From a virus, in IMG/VR virus record IMGVR_UViG_3300035118_000135, positions 1 through 41,037 of that record: DNA of 41,037 nucleotides; one strand, written 5' to 3'. Under the pieces are notes generated by a model. The model saw nothing but the letters and a program-made list of their open reading frames with translations. It made no database searches and was not told the DNA's origin. Each line of letters opens with the position of its first letter. Position 1 is the stretch's first letter. Positions 29,687 to 37,101 of this stretch are shown piece by piece. Both the position numbers and the translations under genes were made by a program.

Positions 29687-30454
29687 TTAGACCCCCGCAG
29701 CCTGAATAACCGTGAAGGACTGGTCTCCGATGGTGATGTGCCCGGTCCTGGCAGGGGTGGGGGCCACGCTGGCCGCGACGGCATAAGTCACCGTGCCGTC
29801 GCCCGTCGTAGGCGTGAGCGGGGAAGTGATACTCAGCCAGCTTGGGGCATCGGAGTGGGCCAGCCAGGGTGTGGTGCTGGAGGAAGTCACCGTGATGGTC
29901 TTGCTGGGCGCACCTGCTGCTGTCTCGGTGAGATCGTTTACAGGGGCCAGGGTCACTGCCGCCACCACATCGGTGGGCACACTGGTGATGCGTATCGTGG
30001 CCTGACGGGTGCAGATGCCCTGCACGGGGTAAGTCTCGCCAAGCTGCTTGACGAATCCGCGGAACTTGCGGGTGCGCTTATTCGGGTCCGTGTTCACCAG
30101 TTGGAAGCTGGTGACTGCCCTGTTCTGAAAGAGGTTTTCCAGGCCATAGGGGCTGAACAGGCTGTGCGTCGGGTCACTTGGGTTGAAGTAGCACGGGAAA
30201 GCCAGATCGCCGTCGTCAATCAGCGTCGGCATGAAGGTCTTATGCGGGCTGCCGGTCGAGTGGGAAGTGGTCTCCACCTCGGCCACGTTGGTATTCGGGC
30301 CGGTAATATCACCGACGCCAGCGATGGTGGTGTAGGCTTCCGGGGACGCGGTGCTCAGGACCTGAATCAACGTACCGAATGCCGCGATGGCCGGATCGGC
30401 GCTCGGGGTCGTAGGTACCGTGGATGGCGGTATAGCTTGCAGCTGTGGGCTCAT
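29687..30454 (-). CDS. Major tail protein with C-terminal BACON/Ig-like domain
   Basis: A 255-aa protein from ATG 30454 (ATGA overlap). Residues 1-170 form the tail-tube protein. Residues about 180-255 look like a BACON-type beta-sandwich: ITVTSSSTTPWLAHSDAPSWLSITSPLTPTTGDGTVTYAVAASVAPTPARTGHITIGDQSFTVIQ. Such add-on domains decorate the outer tail tube and may bind glycans or surfaces. Its place between the tail-completion gene and the chaperone is the standard one. Confidence 0.85.
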   Translation of the reverse strand: MSPQLQAIPPSTVPTTPSADPAIAAFGTLIQVLSTASPEAYTTIAGVGDITGPNTNVAEVETTSHSTGSPHKTFMPTLIDDGDLAFPCYFNPSDPTHSLFSPYGLENLFQNRAVTSFQLVNTDPNKRTRKFRGFVKQLGETYPVQGICTRQATIRITSVPTDVVAAVTLAPVNDLTETAAGAPSKTITVTSSSTTPWLAHSDAPSWLSITSPLTPTTGDGTVTYAVAASVAPTPARTGHITIGDQSFTVIQAAGV

Positions 30455-30915
30455 GACAATTTACTCCGTAAGGTTTCGGGTTGGTTGCGTGGGTTGAGGG
30501 TTACAGCGCCGAAGTCATCCAGCACCGTGAAGAGAACGCGGAAAGCGGTCACCACCTGTACGATTTCGGGTGTGGCTTCGAAAGCGGAAGTCTGGACGCG
30601 GAAGAAGATCGCGCCGAAGCGCAGGCCCATGTAGTCGCCGCGCAGCCCGTCCAGCTGCCGGCGCAGCTCGTCGGCAATGCCGAGGGCGCGCGACTGCGAC
30701 GGGTCGAAGATGGATACCTGATACTCGCGGTCTAGCAAATCAAGCGGCCCGGTCTGTGAGTGCATCGGCGACGGCCCCACCTGAAAGAAAACGATGTAGG
30801 GTGTCTTCATCTGCTCGGCTGGCTTCTGCGGGGCACGCATCACGAAGACGCGAGTGGCCGCCACATCAGTGGCGATCAGCAGTTGCCGCAGCACGTCTTC
30901 GATGATGACCGTCAT
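30451..30915 (-). CDS. Tail completion / terminator protein (DUF3168-like)
   Basis: A 154-aa protein from ATG 30915. The pattern IIEDVLRQLLIATDVAATRVFVMRAPQKPAEQMKTPYIVFFQVG...LDREYQVSIFDPSQSRALGIADELRRQLDGLRG...FFRVQTSAFEATPEIVQVVTAFRVLF matches siphovirus tail-terminator proteins. These cap the tail tube and join it to the head. It lies between the gp10-like and major tail genes, the expected order. Confidence 0.82.
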   Translation of the reverse strand: MTVIIEDVLRQLLIATDVAATRVFVMRAPQKPAEQMKTPYIVFFQVGPSPMHSQTGPLDLLDREYQVSIFDPSQSRALGIADELRRQLDGLRGDYMGLRFGAIFFRVQTSAFEATPEIVQVVTAFRVLFTVLDDFGAVTLNPRNQPETLRSKLS

Positions 30916-31359
30916 TTACCCCGCGTCCGGCGCGTGCCACGCATTGGCCGCCGCCACTTCGTCGATCAGGCTTTTGAGATCGCCTGCCATCATGTCAGTG
31001 AACAGCGGGCGGGTTGCCAGCACAGCGGGCCGCAGGAAGGGCTGCGCCGAGGCGCGGACCGTACCGTACTCTACCCAGTCCGCGTAGCGCACGCCGCGCA
31101 CGCCAACCACCGCGCCGATGCGGGCCTTCAGCGGGGCGGCGAAGATGCCCGCCTTGAGCTTGCCGGTGACCACGGGGACCATATCCCGCGCCTCGTCCGC
31201 GATCACGTTACAGGGCTTCATGGCGATATCTTTCAGCCGTTCGGTGTAGGCCGCAGCACCGTCACCGTCGAGTGTTTTGCCAATCTCCTTGATGGTTTTG
31301 ATCAGAGCGGGCACGCCCTCCAGCTTCATCCCCTTAGTGGAAGTGCTAATGGTCCTCAT
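30916..31359 (-). CDS. HK97 gp10-like head-tail/tail component
   Basis: A 147-aa protein from ATG 31359 (ATGA overlap). It has the gp10 family pattern: GVPALIKTIKEIGKTL, AAAYTERLKDIAMKPCNVIADEARDMVPVVTGKLKAGIFA, VGVRGVRYADWVEYGTVRASAQPFLRPAV. Family members act at the neck or in tail completion. Confidence 0.85.
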   Translation of the reverse strand: MRTISTSTKGMKLEGVPALIKTIKEIGKTLDGDGAAAYTERLKDIAMKPCNVIADEARDMVPVVTGKLKAGIFAAPLKARIGAVVGVRGVRYADWVEYGTVRASAQPFLRPAVLATRPLFTDMMAGDLKSLIDEVAAANAWHAPDAG

Positions 31360-31814
31360 GGGTGTACCGTGATAATCACCTGACCCCAGGACTCCCCGCC
31401 CGTGAGCGTGGCGCGGATCGTGGCGTTGGTAGCCTGCGCAATCGTGGCGGGCGCGGTATAGAGGCCCGCAGTATCCAGCGTGCCGGGGCCGCTGGTAAGA
31501 GTCCAGGTAAAGGCGGCGGAAGCCACGGCGGAGCCATCCGGGTTGGTAGCAATAGCGGTGAACTGCTGCGTGCCGCTCGGGCCCAGGCTTACCGCCGCAG
31601 GGGTGATGGTTGTCATTACCCCCTTGGTAAAGAATTGGAAGGTGAACGAATCACCGTCCGACTCCGTAGCCGAGAGACTCTCGCTAATGCCCGCGCCGGA
31701 TTGCGCGGCCGTGCAGTTCACACTGGGCAGCGAATTGGCCGCCATGTAAGCTTCCATCGCGTCGAAGATCGCCTTGATCAGTGGGTCTAAGGTTTCACGC
31801 GGACTCGGTGTCAT
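31356..31814 (-). CDS. Ig-like domain protein in the neck region
   Basis: A 152-aa protein from ATG 31814 (ATGA overlap). Residues 1-55 are helical and polar. Residues about 75-150 form a bacterial Ig-like (Big) domain: TITPAAVSLGPSGTQQFTAIATNPDGSAVASAAFTWTLTSGPGTLDTAGLYTAPATI. It is inserted between the head-tail adaptor and gp10-like genes, suggesting a decoration or neck protein. The Ig-like fold is clear; the structural role is inferred. Confidence 0.72.
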   Translation of the reverse strand: MTPSPRETLDPLIKAIFDAMEAYMAANSLPSVNCTAAQSGAGISESLSATESDGDSFTFQFFTKGVMTTITPAAVSLGPSGTQQFTAIATNPDGSAVASAAFTWTLTSGPGTLDTAGLYTAPATIAQATNATIRATLTGGESWGQVIITVHP

Positions 31815-32149
31815 TCCACCTCCAAACAATTCAGTTGCCACTGTACGTGCCGCCGCAGGATATCCAGCATGCCCTTGATCTGGTAGACCACGGGGCCATC
31901 CTGGATGCGCCACCGCGCGTCGATATCGGCGCGGTAGCGGATCTGAATGGTGGTGGTCACTACTTCCTGAGTGCGGCCGCCCGTATCCGTCTCGACGCCC
32001 ACGCTCGGCATCACCGCAGCCCAGACCTGGGCAACTACTTCCCAGTCGGAAATCTCATCCTGGTAGACGTCTTTATAGATCGGCTTCAACAGCGTGACCA
32101 GCCGGTCCAGCTTACCTGCGTCGAGTTCCGGCGTCGTGATGCTCGGCAT
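31811..32149 (-). CDS. Head-tail adaptor
   Basis: A 112-aa protein from ATG 32149 (overlaps the capsid protein 2 stop by 1 nt). The pattern LDRLVTLLKPIYKDVYQDEISDWEVVAQVWAAVMPS...TTTIQIRYRADIDARWRIQDGPVVYQIKGMLD is that of SPP1 gp16 / HK97 gp7-type head-tail joining proteins. It connects the portal-bound adaptor to the tail. Confidence 0.85.
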   Translation of the reverse strand: MPSITTPELDAGKLDRLVTLLKPIYKDVYQDEISDWEVVAQVWAAVMPSVGVETDTGGRTQEVVTTTIQIRYRADIDARWRIQDGPVVYQIKGMLDILRRHVQWQLNCLEVE

Positions 32150-33075
32150 TACGGCATGGTGAAGGTGCCCTTGGCAAAGGCCGCAGGCTGATAGATGGCG
32201 GAGGCCAGCCGCTCCTCGGCGCGGACCGTCACCAGATTGCGCACGAAGTCGTCCTCGTTCTGATCGGCCACTTCCAGCGCGGCGTCGTCGCGGTCGAAGA
32301 TCTGGCTATAGGGGTCGAACTGCCCGACCAGATAGTTGCCGCTCGCCATAGCCTTGCTGAGCACGACGGGAATTCCCCACAGGCTGAGCGGGTTGGTAAT
32401 CAGCCCCGGCGCGCCGATCAGGTAGCCGCCCCCGGTGGACTTAATCTGCAGCGCCGCGCCCCAGTCGCCGGGGTTGAGCACGATGCCCGTGGCGATATAC
32501 CCCCGCGTGTACAATGCGCCGATACCCGCCGCCACGTTATCCAGCAGGGCCACGCCGCCGCTGCCCGCCACGCTCGTTACCGCGATGGCAACCAGCATGA
32601 ATCCCTGCAGGTTCGGAGCAACGCCGTTGCCGTTGAGCAGCTGCTTTTCCTCGGCCTCGGCCAGCCCGTACATCATCCGCGCGTCGATCCAGCTTTGAAA
32701 CATGCTGAAGTCTTCCCAGTACTGCGCGGGCATCTTGAGATACGCGGGCACGGTGACGACAGGCTGTAGCTGGATGTCATAGGTGAGATCGGCAGCGGGC
32801 TTCAGTCCGCCTGCGGCGGTTGGCACGATAGGACTCGATGTGAAGGAAGTCTCCCGCGCGTAGAGAATACCGGAACCAACCGTCGTCCCTGGCGCGATCA
32901 GGGAACGCAGCCGATAGGGGATCGTCGGGCCCGGGGCAACGGCGGGGACCGTCTCGGCAGTCGAAGGATAGACGAGAATCGGCCCCGCCTTACGTTCCAG
33001 GCTGAGCGAAAAGCGCCGGCGCTCGGGGTGTTCCAACAGCGCGTTGGTGATCTGCGCTCCGGGTGAGAGTTTCAT
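32149..33075 (-). CDS. Second HK97-fold capsid protein
   Basis: A 308-aa protein from ATG 33075 (GGAGG, 5 nt). The HK97 capsid core aligns with capsid protein 1 in its C-terminal half: (T)(G/A)xVLNPxxW, (L/V)WG(L/I)PV(V/I), LxGxFxxxxxxFDRxxxxxE, and the near-identical QNEDDFVRNLVT(L/V)RAEER(L/V)A...P(A/K)AFAKG. It lacks the N-terminal delta (scaffold-like) domain. It could be a minor capsid or vertex protein, or a decayed or specialised duplicate. The first 30 residues (TNALLEHPERRRFSLSLERKAGP) are basic. Confidence 0.82.
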   Translation of the reverse strand: MKLSPGAQITNALLEHPERRRFSLSLERKAGPILVYPSTAETVPAVAPGPTIPYRLRSLIAPGTTVGSGILYARETSFTSSPIVPTAAGGLKPAADLTYDIQLQPVVTVPAYLKMPAQYWEDFSMFQSWIDARMMYGLAEAEEKQLLNGNGVAPNLQGFMLVAIAVTSVAGSGGVALLDNVAAGIGALYTRGYIATGIVLNPGDWGAALQIKSTGGGYLIGAPGLITNPLSLWGIPVVLSKAMASGNYLVGQFDPYSQIFDRDDAALEVADQNEDDFVRNLVTVRAEERLASAIYQPAAFAKGTFTMP

Positions 33076-33088
33076 ACGGTCCTCCAAT

Positions 33089-33598
33089 TTACGTGTAGGT
33101 AGGGTAGTCGCGCTCCAGGCCGAGCAGCGCCTGGAACCCGGCGGGGATCGAACCCCACTTGCCCTCGATCATCTGCTCACGGTTGCGGTACCACAGCGCG
33201 ATCAGAAACAAGAGCGCCTGCTTGATGTTCTCGCCCACCGTCGCGTCGATCTGATAGCGCAGGAAGTTTTCGGCGTGCAGCCGCGCCGCCATCTCGAGCT
33301 GCATCAGGTAGGTATCCTCGGCGGTCTGGGCGGGTTCGATGTGGACATGCATCTTGATCTCGTCCACCGTCAGCACCGGATCGCGGCTGGAGGCCGATGG
33401 CGAAGGCGTCACAGGCGGGGCAACCACACTACCCAGATCGAAGCCGCCAGGACCAGCGCCCAGCACGGTGCCGAGGTTGCGCACGAAGTTGTCCTGGTCT
33501 TCCAGCGCGGCCGGTGGACCGCCCGCATCCTTCAGCTGCTGCGTCGGGATACGCACATGCGGCAGTACGGGCGGCAGGATAGGCGGCTGGTCGCTCAT
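33089..33598 (-). CDS. gp6-like head-tail connector with extended Pro-rich N-terminus
   Basis: A 169-aa protein from ATG 33598, overlapping the upstream stop (ATGA). Residues about 80-169 are a gp6-like connector: VDEIKMHVHIEPAQTAEDTYLMQLEMAARLHAENFLRYQIDATVGENIKQALLFLIALWYRNREQM...PAGFQALLGLERDYPTY. The first 80 residues are a Pro/Ser-rich extension that includes DQDNFVRNLGT, resembling the FVRNL segment of both capsid proteins. The connector forms a ring under the portal. Confidence 0.8.
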   Translation of the reverse strand: MSDQPPILPPVLPHVRIPTQQLKDAGGPPAALEDQDNFVRNLGTVLGAGPGGFDLGSVVAPPVTPSPSASSRDPVLTVDEIKMHVHIEPAQTAEDTYLMQLEMAARLHAENFLRYQIDATVGENIKQALLFLIALWYRNREQMIEGKWGSIPAGFQALLGLERDYPTYT

Positions 33599-33732
33599 AC
33601 GATCAGGAGTGAAAGCACCCACAGCGCGAGACCTGCGCCGTTGAGGTTGATGCGCGACTGTACCCCGATGGCCTGCAGCACGAAGCACAGAAACGCCAGG
33701 ATCAACAAAATGCCGTGCAGAGTTACGGTCAC
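33595..33732 (-). CDS. 45-aa single-helix membrane protein
   Basis: A mini-gene from GTG 33732 with AAGGAGG 4 nt upstream; it overlaps the previous stop (GTGA) and the next start (ATGA). The product is mostly hydrophobic: a first segment HGILLILAFLCFVLQAIGV, a short polar turn, then GLALWVLSLLIV. Small membrane proteins of this pattern lie next to capsid genes in other phages as I recall. The function is unknown; it could be a holin-like or lysogeny membrane peptide. Confidence 0.72.
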   Translation of the reverse strand: MTVTLHGILLILAFLCFVLQAIGVQSRINLNGAGLALWVLSLLIV

Positions 33733-33893
33733 ACCGCCTCCTTACGCTCGACAGGCCCAACGGGCGGGCGCTCTTTAGCAACGCCCGCCCGCACGAGTTC
33801 ATCGGCTACCCGTTCCCCGACGACAGCAACCTCCCCCTTGCGACGCCGTCTGCCGTCGGTGCCCGTATAGTCCTTGATGAACTGAATCGTCAT
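33729..33893 (-). CDS. 54-aa basic protein after capsid protein 1
   Basis: A mini-gene from ATG 33893 (ATGA overlap with capsid protein 1) ending at TGA 33729. The product starts TIQFIKDYTGTDGRRRRKGEVAVVGERVADELVRAGVAKE and matches a type of very small phage protein usually found beside capsid or connector genes. The function is unknown to me, perhaps a head fibre or connector accessory. Confidence 0.72.
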   Translation of the reverse strand: MTIQFIKDYTGTDGRRRRKGEVAVVGERVADELVRAGVAKERPPVGPVERKEAV

Positions 33894-35218
33894 TTGCCCT
33901 TCCGCACCGGTTCGCTTTCAAGCCCCACTGCGGGAGTAACGAACGGACCCTTGGCGAAGGCCTTGGGGACGAACACCGCAAAGGCAACGCGCTCCTCGGC
34001 GCGCAGCGTGACTAAGTTACGCACGAAGTCGTCCTCGTTCTGGAAGGCCATTTCCACGTTGACCGTCTCGCGGTCGAACAACGCCGCATTACCGGGGAAG
34101 GCACCGCACAGGTAGTCGTTCAACGTCATGGCGGGCGTGGTAATCACCGGCAGGCCCCACACGCGGGGTGGTCCTTCGCTCAGCGGCGAGGTCGGGAGCA
34201 GGTATTGGCCGAAGGTCGTCTTCAGACTTTCGATGTGAAACCAGTTAGTCGGGTTCAGGACGAAAGCAGTCGGGAAATAAAACTGGTTCTCGATGTATGT
34301 CTCGGCCGCATTCAACTGGTCGAGCATAGTATCGGTCGTCGGCGCTGGCCCCGGATAGTAGACTGCAGCTGCCGTGGCCTGGGGCATAATTCCCCACAGG
34401 TGGCCCGCCGCGTTGCTGCCGAACAGGATCTCGGCGTCTTCTTTGAGAAGCACGAAGAGAGCAAGGCGGTTTTCGATGGTAGCGATGATGAAGGACACGT
34501 CCGACACCATCTGCCGCGACACCTTCACGTAGTGCGCGATAGTGCGCACCACTGCGGTGTTATCGGTATAGGTCACCCCTGACTGGGCTTTCTTGTCGCC
34601 TTCCAGGATCTGGTAGTCAGCGGCGTTCGTCCAGCTTTCCGTCACGTACTCGACCGCGTTGGTGCCGTCAAGCGGAATTACGTCTACCAGATCACGCATG
34701 GTGAGCGGTGCGTACTGCTGCGAGATCAGGCCCACGCGACGGGGGAAGATCGGATACGCGCCCACGGGCGGGGTGATCGTGGTGGCGCCGCCCTCGGCGA
34801 TGGTCGTTACCGCCTTGCGGGCCAGGATATCTTTGATGCGCGTTTTGGTGAGACCCGCCTGGACCTGAAAGCGGCCGCTCCACTGGCAGTTCTTGAACTG
34901 CTCGCTCTCCACGAACTTGGTGCCGACGCTTTTAATCAGCGAACCGTCATCGCCTGCGCCGGGTGGCCGCGAGCCGCGCTCACCGATCAGCTTTACCTTA
35001 GTTTCCAGTTCGTCGCAGCGTTTGTTGGTCGCTGCAATTACCGCGTCTGTTTTGGTATTGAGTTCGGTTTCCACCTTGGTAACTTTACTGCGGGCCTCGG
35101 GGTCCACAAAGCCATCCGTCTTGGCCTGCACCAGCGCGGCGTCGAAATCCTTTTTCCACTCCACCCGCAACTGGCGAATCAGTTCCAGGTCTTCTTTATC
35201 CGGGGTTGTCGTTGCCAT
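33890..35218 (-). CDS. Major capsid protein 1 (HK97 fold with delta domain)
   Basis: A 442-aa protein from ATG 35218. Residues 1-95 form a helical, charged delta domain (EDLELIRQLRVEWKKDFDAALVQAKTDG...) that acts as scaffold and is removed by the protease. The remainder is the HK97 core: RIKDILARKAVTT, TTITPPVGAYPIFPRRVGLISQQ, YVTESWTN, AHYVKVSRQMVSD, TAFVLNPTNWFHIESLK, RVWGLPVITTPAM, and the closing FVRNLVTLRAEERVAFAVFVPKAFAKG. Its gene follows the protease, the standard order. Confidence 0.93.
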   Translation of the reverse strand: MATTTPDKEDLELIRQLRVEWKKDFDAALVQAKTDGFVDPEARSKVTKVETELNTKTDAVIAATNKRCDELETKVKLIGERGSRPPGAGDDGSLIKSVGTKFVESEQFKNCQWSGRFQVQAGLTKTRIKDILARKAVTTIAEGGATTITPPVGAYPIFPRRVGLISQQYAPLTMRDLVDVIPLDGTNAVEYVTESWTNAADYQILEGDKKAQSGVTYTDNTAVVRTIAHYVKVSRQMVSDVSFIIATIENRLALFVLLKEDAEILFGSNAAGHLWGIMPQATAAAVYYPGPAPTTDTMLDQLNAAETYIENQFYFPTAFVLNPTNWFHIESLKTTFGQYLLPTSPLSEGPPRVWGLPVITTPAMTLNDYLCGAFPGNAALFDRETVNVEMAFQNEDDFVRNLVTLRAEERVAFAVFVPKAFAKGPFVTPAVGLESEPVRKGK

Positions 35219-35851
35219 TTAGGCTGCTCCCTGTTCGGCGGCGAGTGCCGCCAGTAAGCGCCGCGTGCGCGGCGAAGAGGCGTCGTCGAGCATCCCACCC
35301 GAAGACTGGTTGTAGTCGGTGAACAGGCGCATGATACGCCGAGCATCCGACTTCGAGAAGCACTCTACTTCCCGCAGGTACTTCTCTAAATCGCGGAAGG
35401 TTTTCACGTCGGCCACGAAGGCCTTCGGCTGCGCCGGGAACGGCGTAATAGAGACTTCCCACAAGTCGATCTCTTTCAGCGTGCGGATGTTGCCGTCCCA
35501 GTCCCAGTCCTTCGCCATGAATCCGATACTCATACCCACACGGAAGTCGAGCGCCGAGGCCTTCTGCAACAGCGCGTAGGTGTTTTTGGCGACGGAGTTA
35601 TCCAGCGCCAGTTCGCCCTGGAGCGTGAGGCCTTTGCCGTCCTCGGCTAACCCGGTGGAGAAGCCGATCCAGTCCTCGTGGTTGTAGAGAATCGGTACCT
35701 TGGCCTTGCGATCCTTGATCGACTGCGCGAAGGCCCCTGGCAGAATCTGGTCGCCCGTCAGATCCACGTTATAGGTTGAGGCGTAACCGGAGAACTGGCC
35801 GGTGTTCCCTTCCGCTTTGAGTTCAATCAGCGCACACGCTTTGCGTTCCAT
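35219..35851 (-). CDS. HK97-family prohead protease
   Basis: A 210-aa protein; ATG 35851 is chosen because GGGAG lies upstream and the preceding in-frame sequence overlaps portal codons. The S78-type serine protease is clear: FSGYASTYNVDLTGDQILPGAF, His58 in LYNHED, Ser108 in FRVGMSIGF, and the acidic segment KEIDLWEVSITPFPA. It processes capsid protein delta domains during head maturation. The C-terminus is helical and charged. Confidence 0.92.
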   Translation of the reverse strand: MERKACALIELKAEGNTGQFSGYASTYNVDLTGDQILPGAFAQSIKDRKAKVPILYNHEDWIGFSTGLAEDGKGLTLQGELALDNSVAKNTYALLQKASALDFRVGMSIGFMAKDWDWDGNIRTLKEIDLWEVSITPFPAQPKAFVADVKTFRDLEKYLREVECFSKSDARRIMRLFTDYNQSSGGMLDDASSPRTRRLLAALAAEQGAA

Positions 35852-35856
35852 AACCT

Positions 35857-37101
35857 TCAAGCTCCCTGCTGCGGCACCGGCACGAGCGGCTCGCCGCCGT
35901 CTGCCGGGGCCATGTTCATCGGCACCATGTATTCGTCGCCGCCGTCGATGCGGACCAAATCCTCCAGATCGCGGATATCGTTCGCGCTCAACCAGCCCCA
36001 CTGCCGCGCCGTGGCGTAGCTCAGGTAGCGGGTGCGGATATCGCTGCGCTCGAAACCGTTGAGGTTCATCTTGTAGCTATAGGGAAATTCGAGCAGCGCC
36101 TTGGTGATCGACTGCTCCAGGCTCACCACGTAGGGGTTGATGGTATAGCGAACGAACTCAATCGACTGCTGTTCCACGCTTGCGTAGGTGGGCTTGTCCA
36201 TCGCGCCGATCAGGTGCGGCGGCACGCCGAAGATACGCGCGATCTGCTCGACGGAAAATTTCTTTTCCTCGATATAGTTCAGCTGGCTGAGCGGGATGGC
36301 AAGCGGCGTGTACTTCATGCCGTCTTCGAGAATACAGATCTGTCCCGCGTTGCCCGGCCCGCCGTGGGTTTCGCGCCACGACTGGCGGATGCGCTTGACC
36401 TGTTCTTCCTTCAGCGCAGTCGGATACTCCAGCACGCCGCTCGGTTGCCCGCCATTCTGATAGATCGAGTAGGCATAGGCTGTGGTCGCGGCTTCGAAGT
36501 CCAGCGTCATGCGGTGGTAGTCGAGCACCGGCAAGCCGACGTAGCCGTCCAGCGTGAACAGCCGGAAGTGAATCAACTCCTCGCCCGAGAAGTGATGCGT
36601 CTTGCCGGTCAGGTCGCTATAGAAATAGTCAAGCGTGCCGTCGGCCTTGAGCAGGATCTGAACGCGCGAGGCATTCAGCGGCCAAAGGCCCATGACTTCG
36701 CCGGCCACGCGGTCGATCCAGGTGAAGGCATTGCCCCACAAAAGCAGGCTCATCATGGTGGGCTGCATCCACTGCGAACTCGTCATCATCGGGTTGGGCG
36801 ACTGGCAAAGCACGCGGTAGAGCGGCGAGTTGACGGCCTTTACCTTGCCCACCGTAGTCTGTTGCAGGACGCTGGTGGGCAGCGAGGCAATTGAATTGGC
36901 GATCAGGCGGCAGCATGCCCAGACCGCCGCGGATTGCAGCGCGGTATTGGCCGTGGGGTTGGTAAGCCCCGCACCGGGCAGGGTGTTAATCATGCCGCCG
37001 TCAGTCCGGTTACCGATCCGCGTCACGCTCCCAACGGTGCGCGAGACGGCCTGCGTGATGGCCTTCCAGGCTCGCGCCGCAGCAGTGTTCAGATTGCCCA
37101 T
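35857..37101 (-). CDS. Portal protein
   Basis: A 414-aa protein from ATG 37101, overlapping the terminase end by 13 nt. HK97-type portal motifs are present: AVWACCRLIANSIASLPTSVLQQ, HxLLxxPNPxMTSSQWMQ-like PNPMMTSSQW, LLLWGNAFTWIDR, ELIHFRLFTLDGYVGLPVL, and IARIFGVPPHLIGAMDKPTYASVEQQSIEFVRYTINPYVVSLEQSI. The dodecameric portal sits at the DNA-entry vertex and docks the terminase. Confidence 0.93.
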   Translation of the reverse strand: MGNLNTAAARAWKAITQAVSRTVGSVTRIGNRTDGGMINTLPGAGLTNPTANTALQSAAVWACCRLIANSIASLPTSVLQQTTVGKVKAVNSPLYRVLCQSPNPMMTSSQWMQPTMMSLLLWGNAFTWIDRVAGEVMGLWPLNASRVQILLKADGTLDYFYSDLTGKTHHFSGEELIHFRLFTLDGYVGLPVLDYHRMTLDFEAATTAYAYSIYQNGGQPSGVLEYPTALKEEQVKRIRQSWRETHGGPGNAGQICILEDGMKYTPLAIPLSQLNYIEEKKFSVEQIARIFGVPPHLIGAMDKPTYASVEQQSIEFVRYTINPYVVSLEQSITKALLEFPYSYKMNLNGFERSDIRTRYLSYATARQWGWLSANDIRDLEDLVRIDGGDEYMVPMNMAPADGGEPLVPVPQQGA

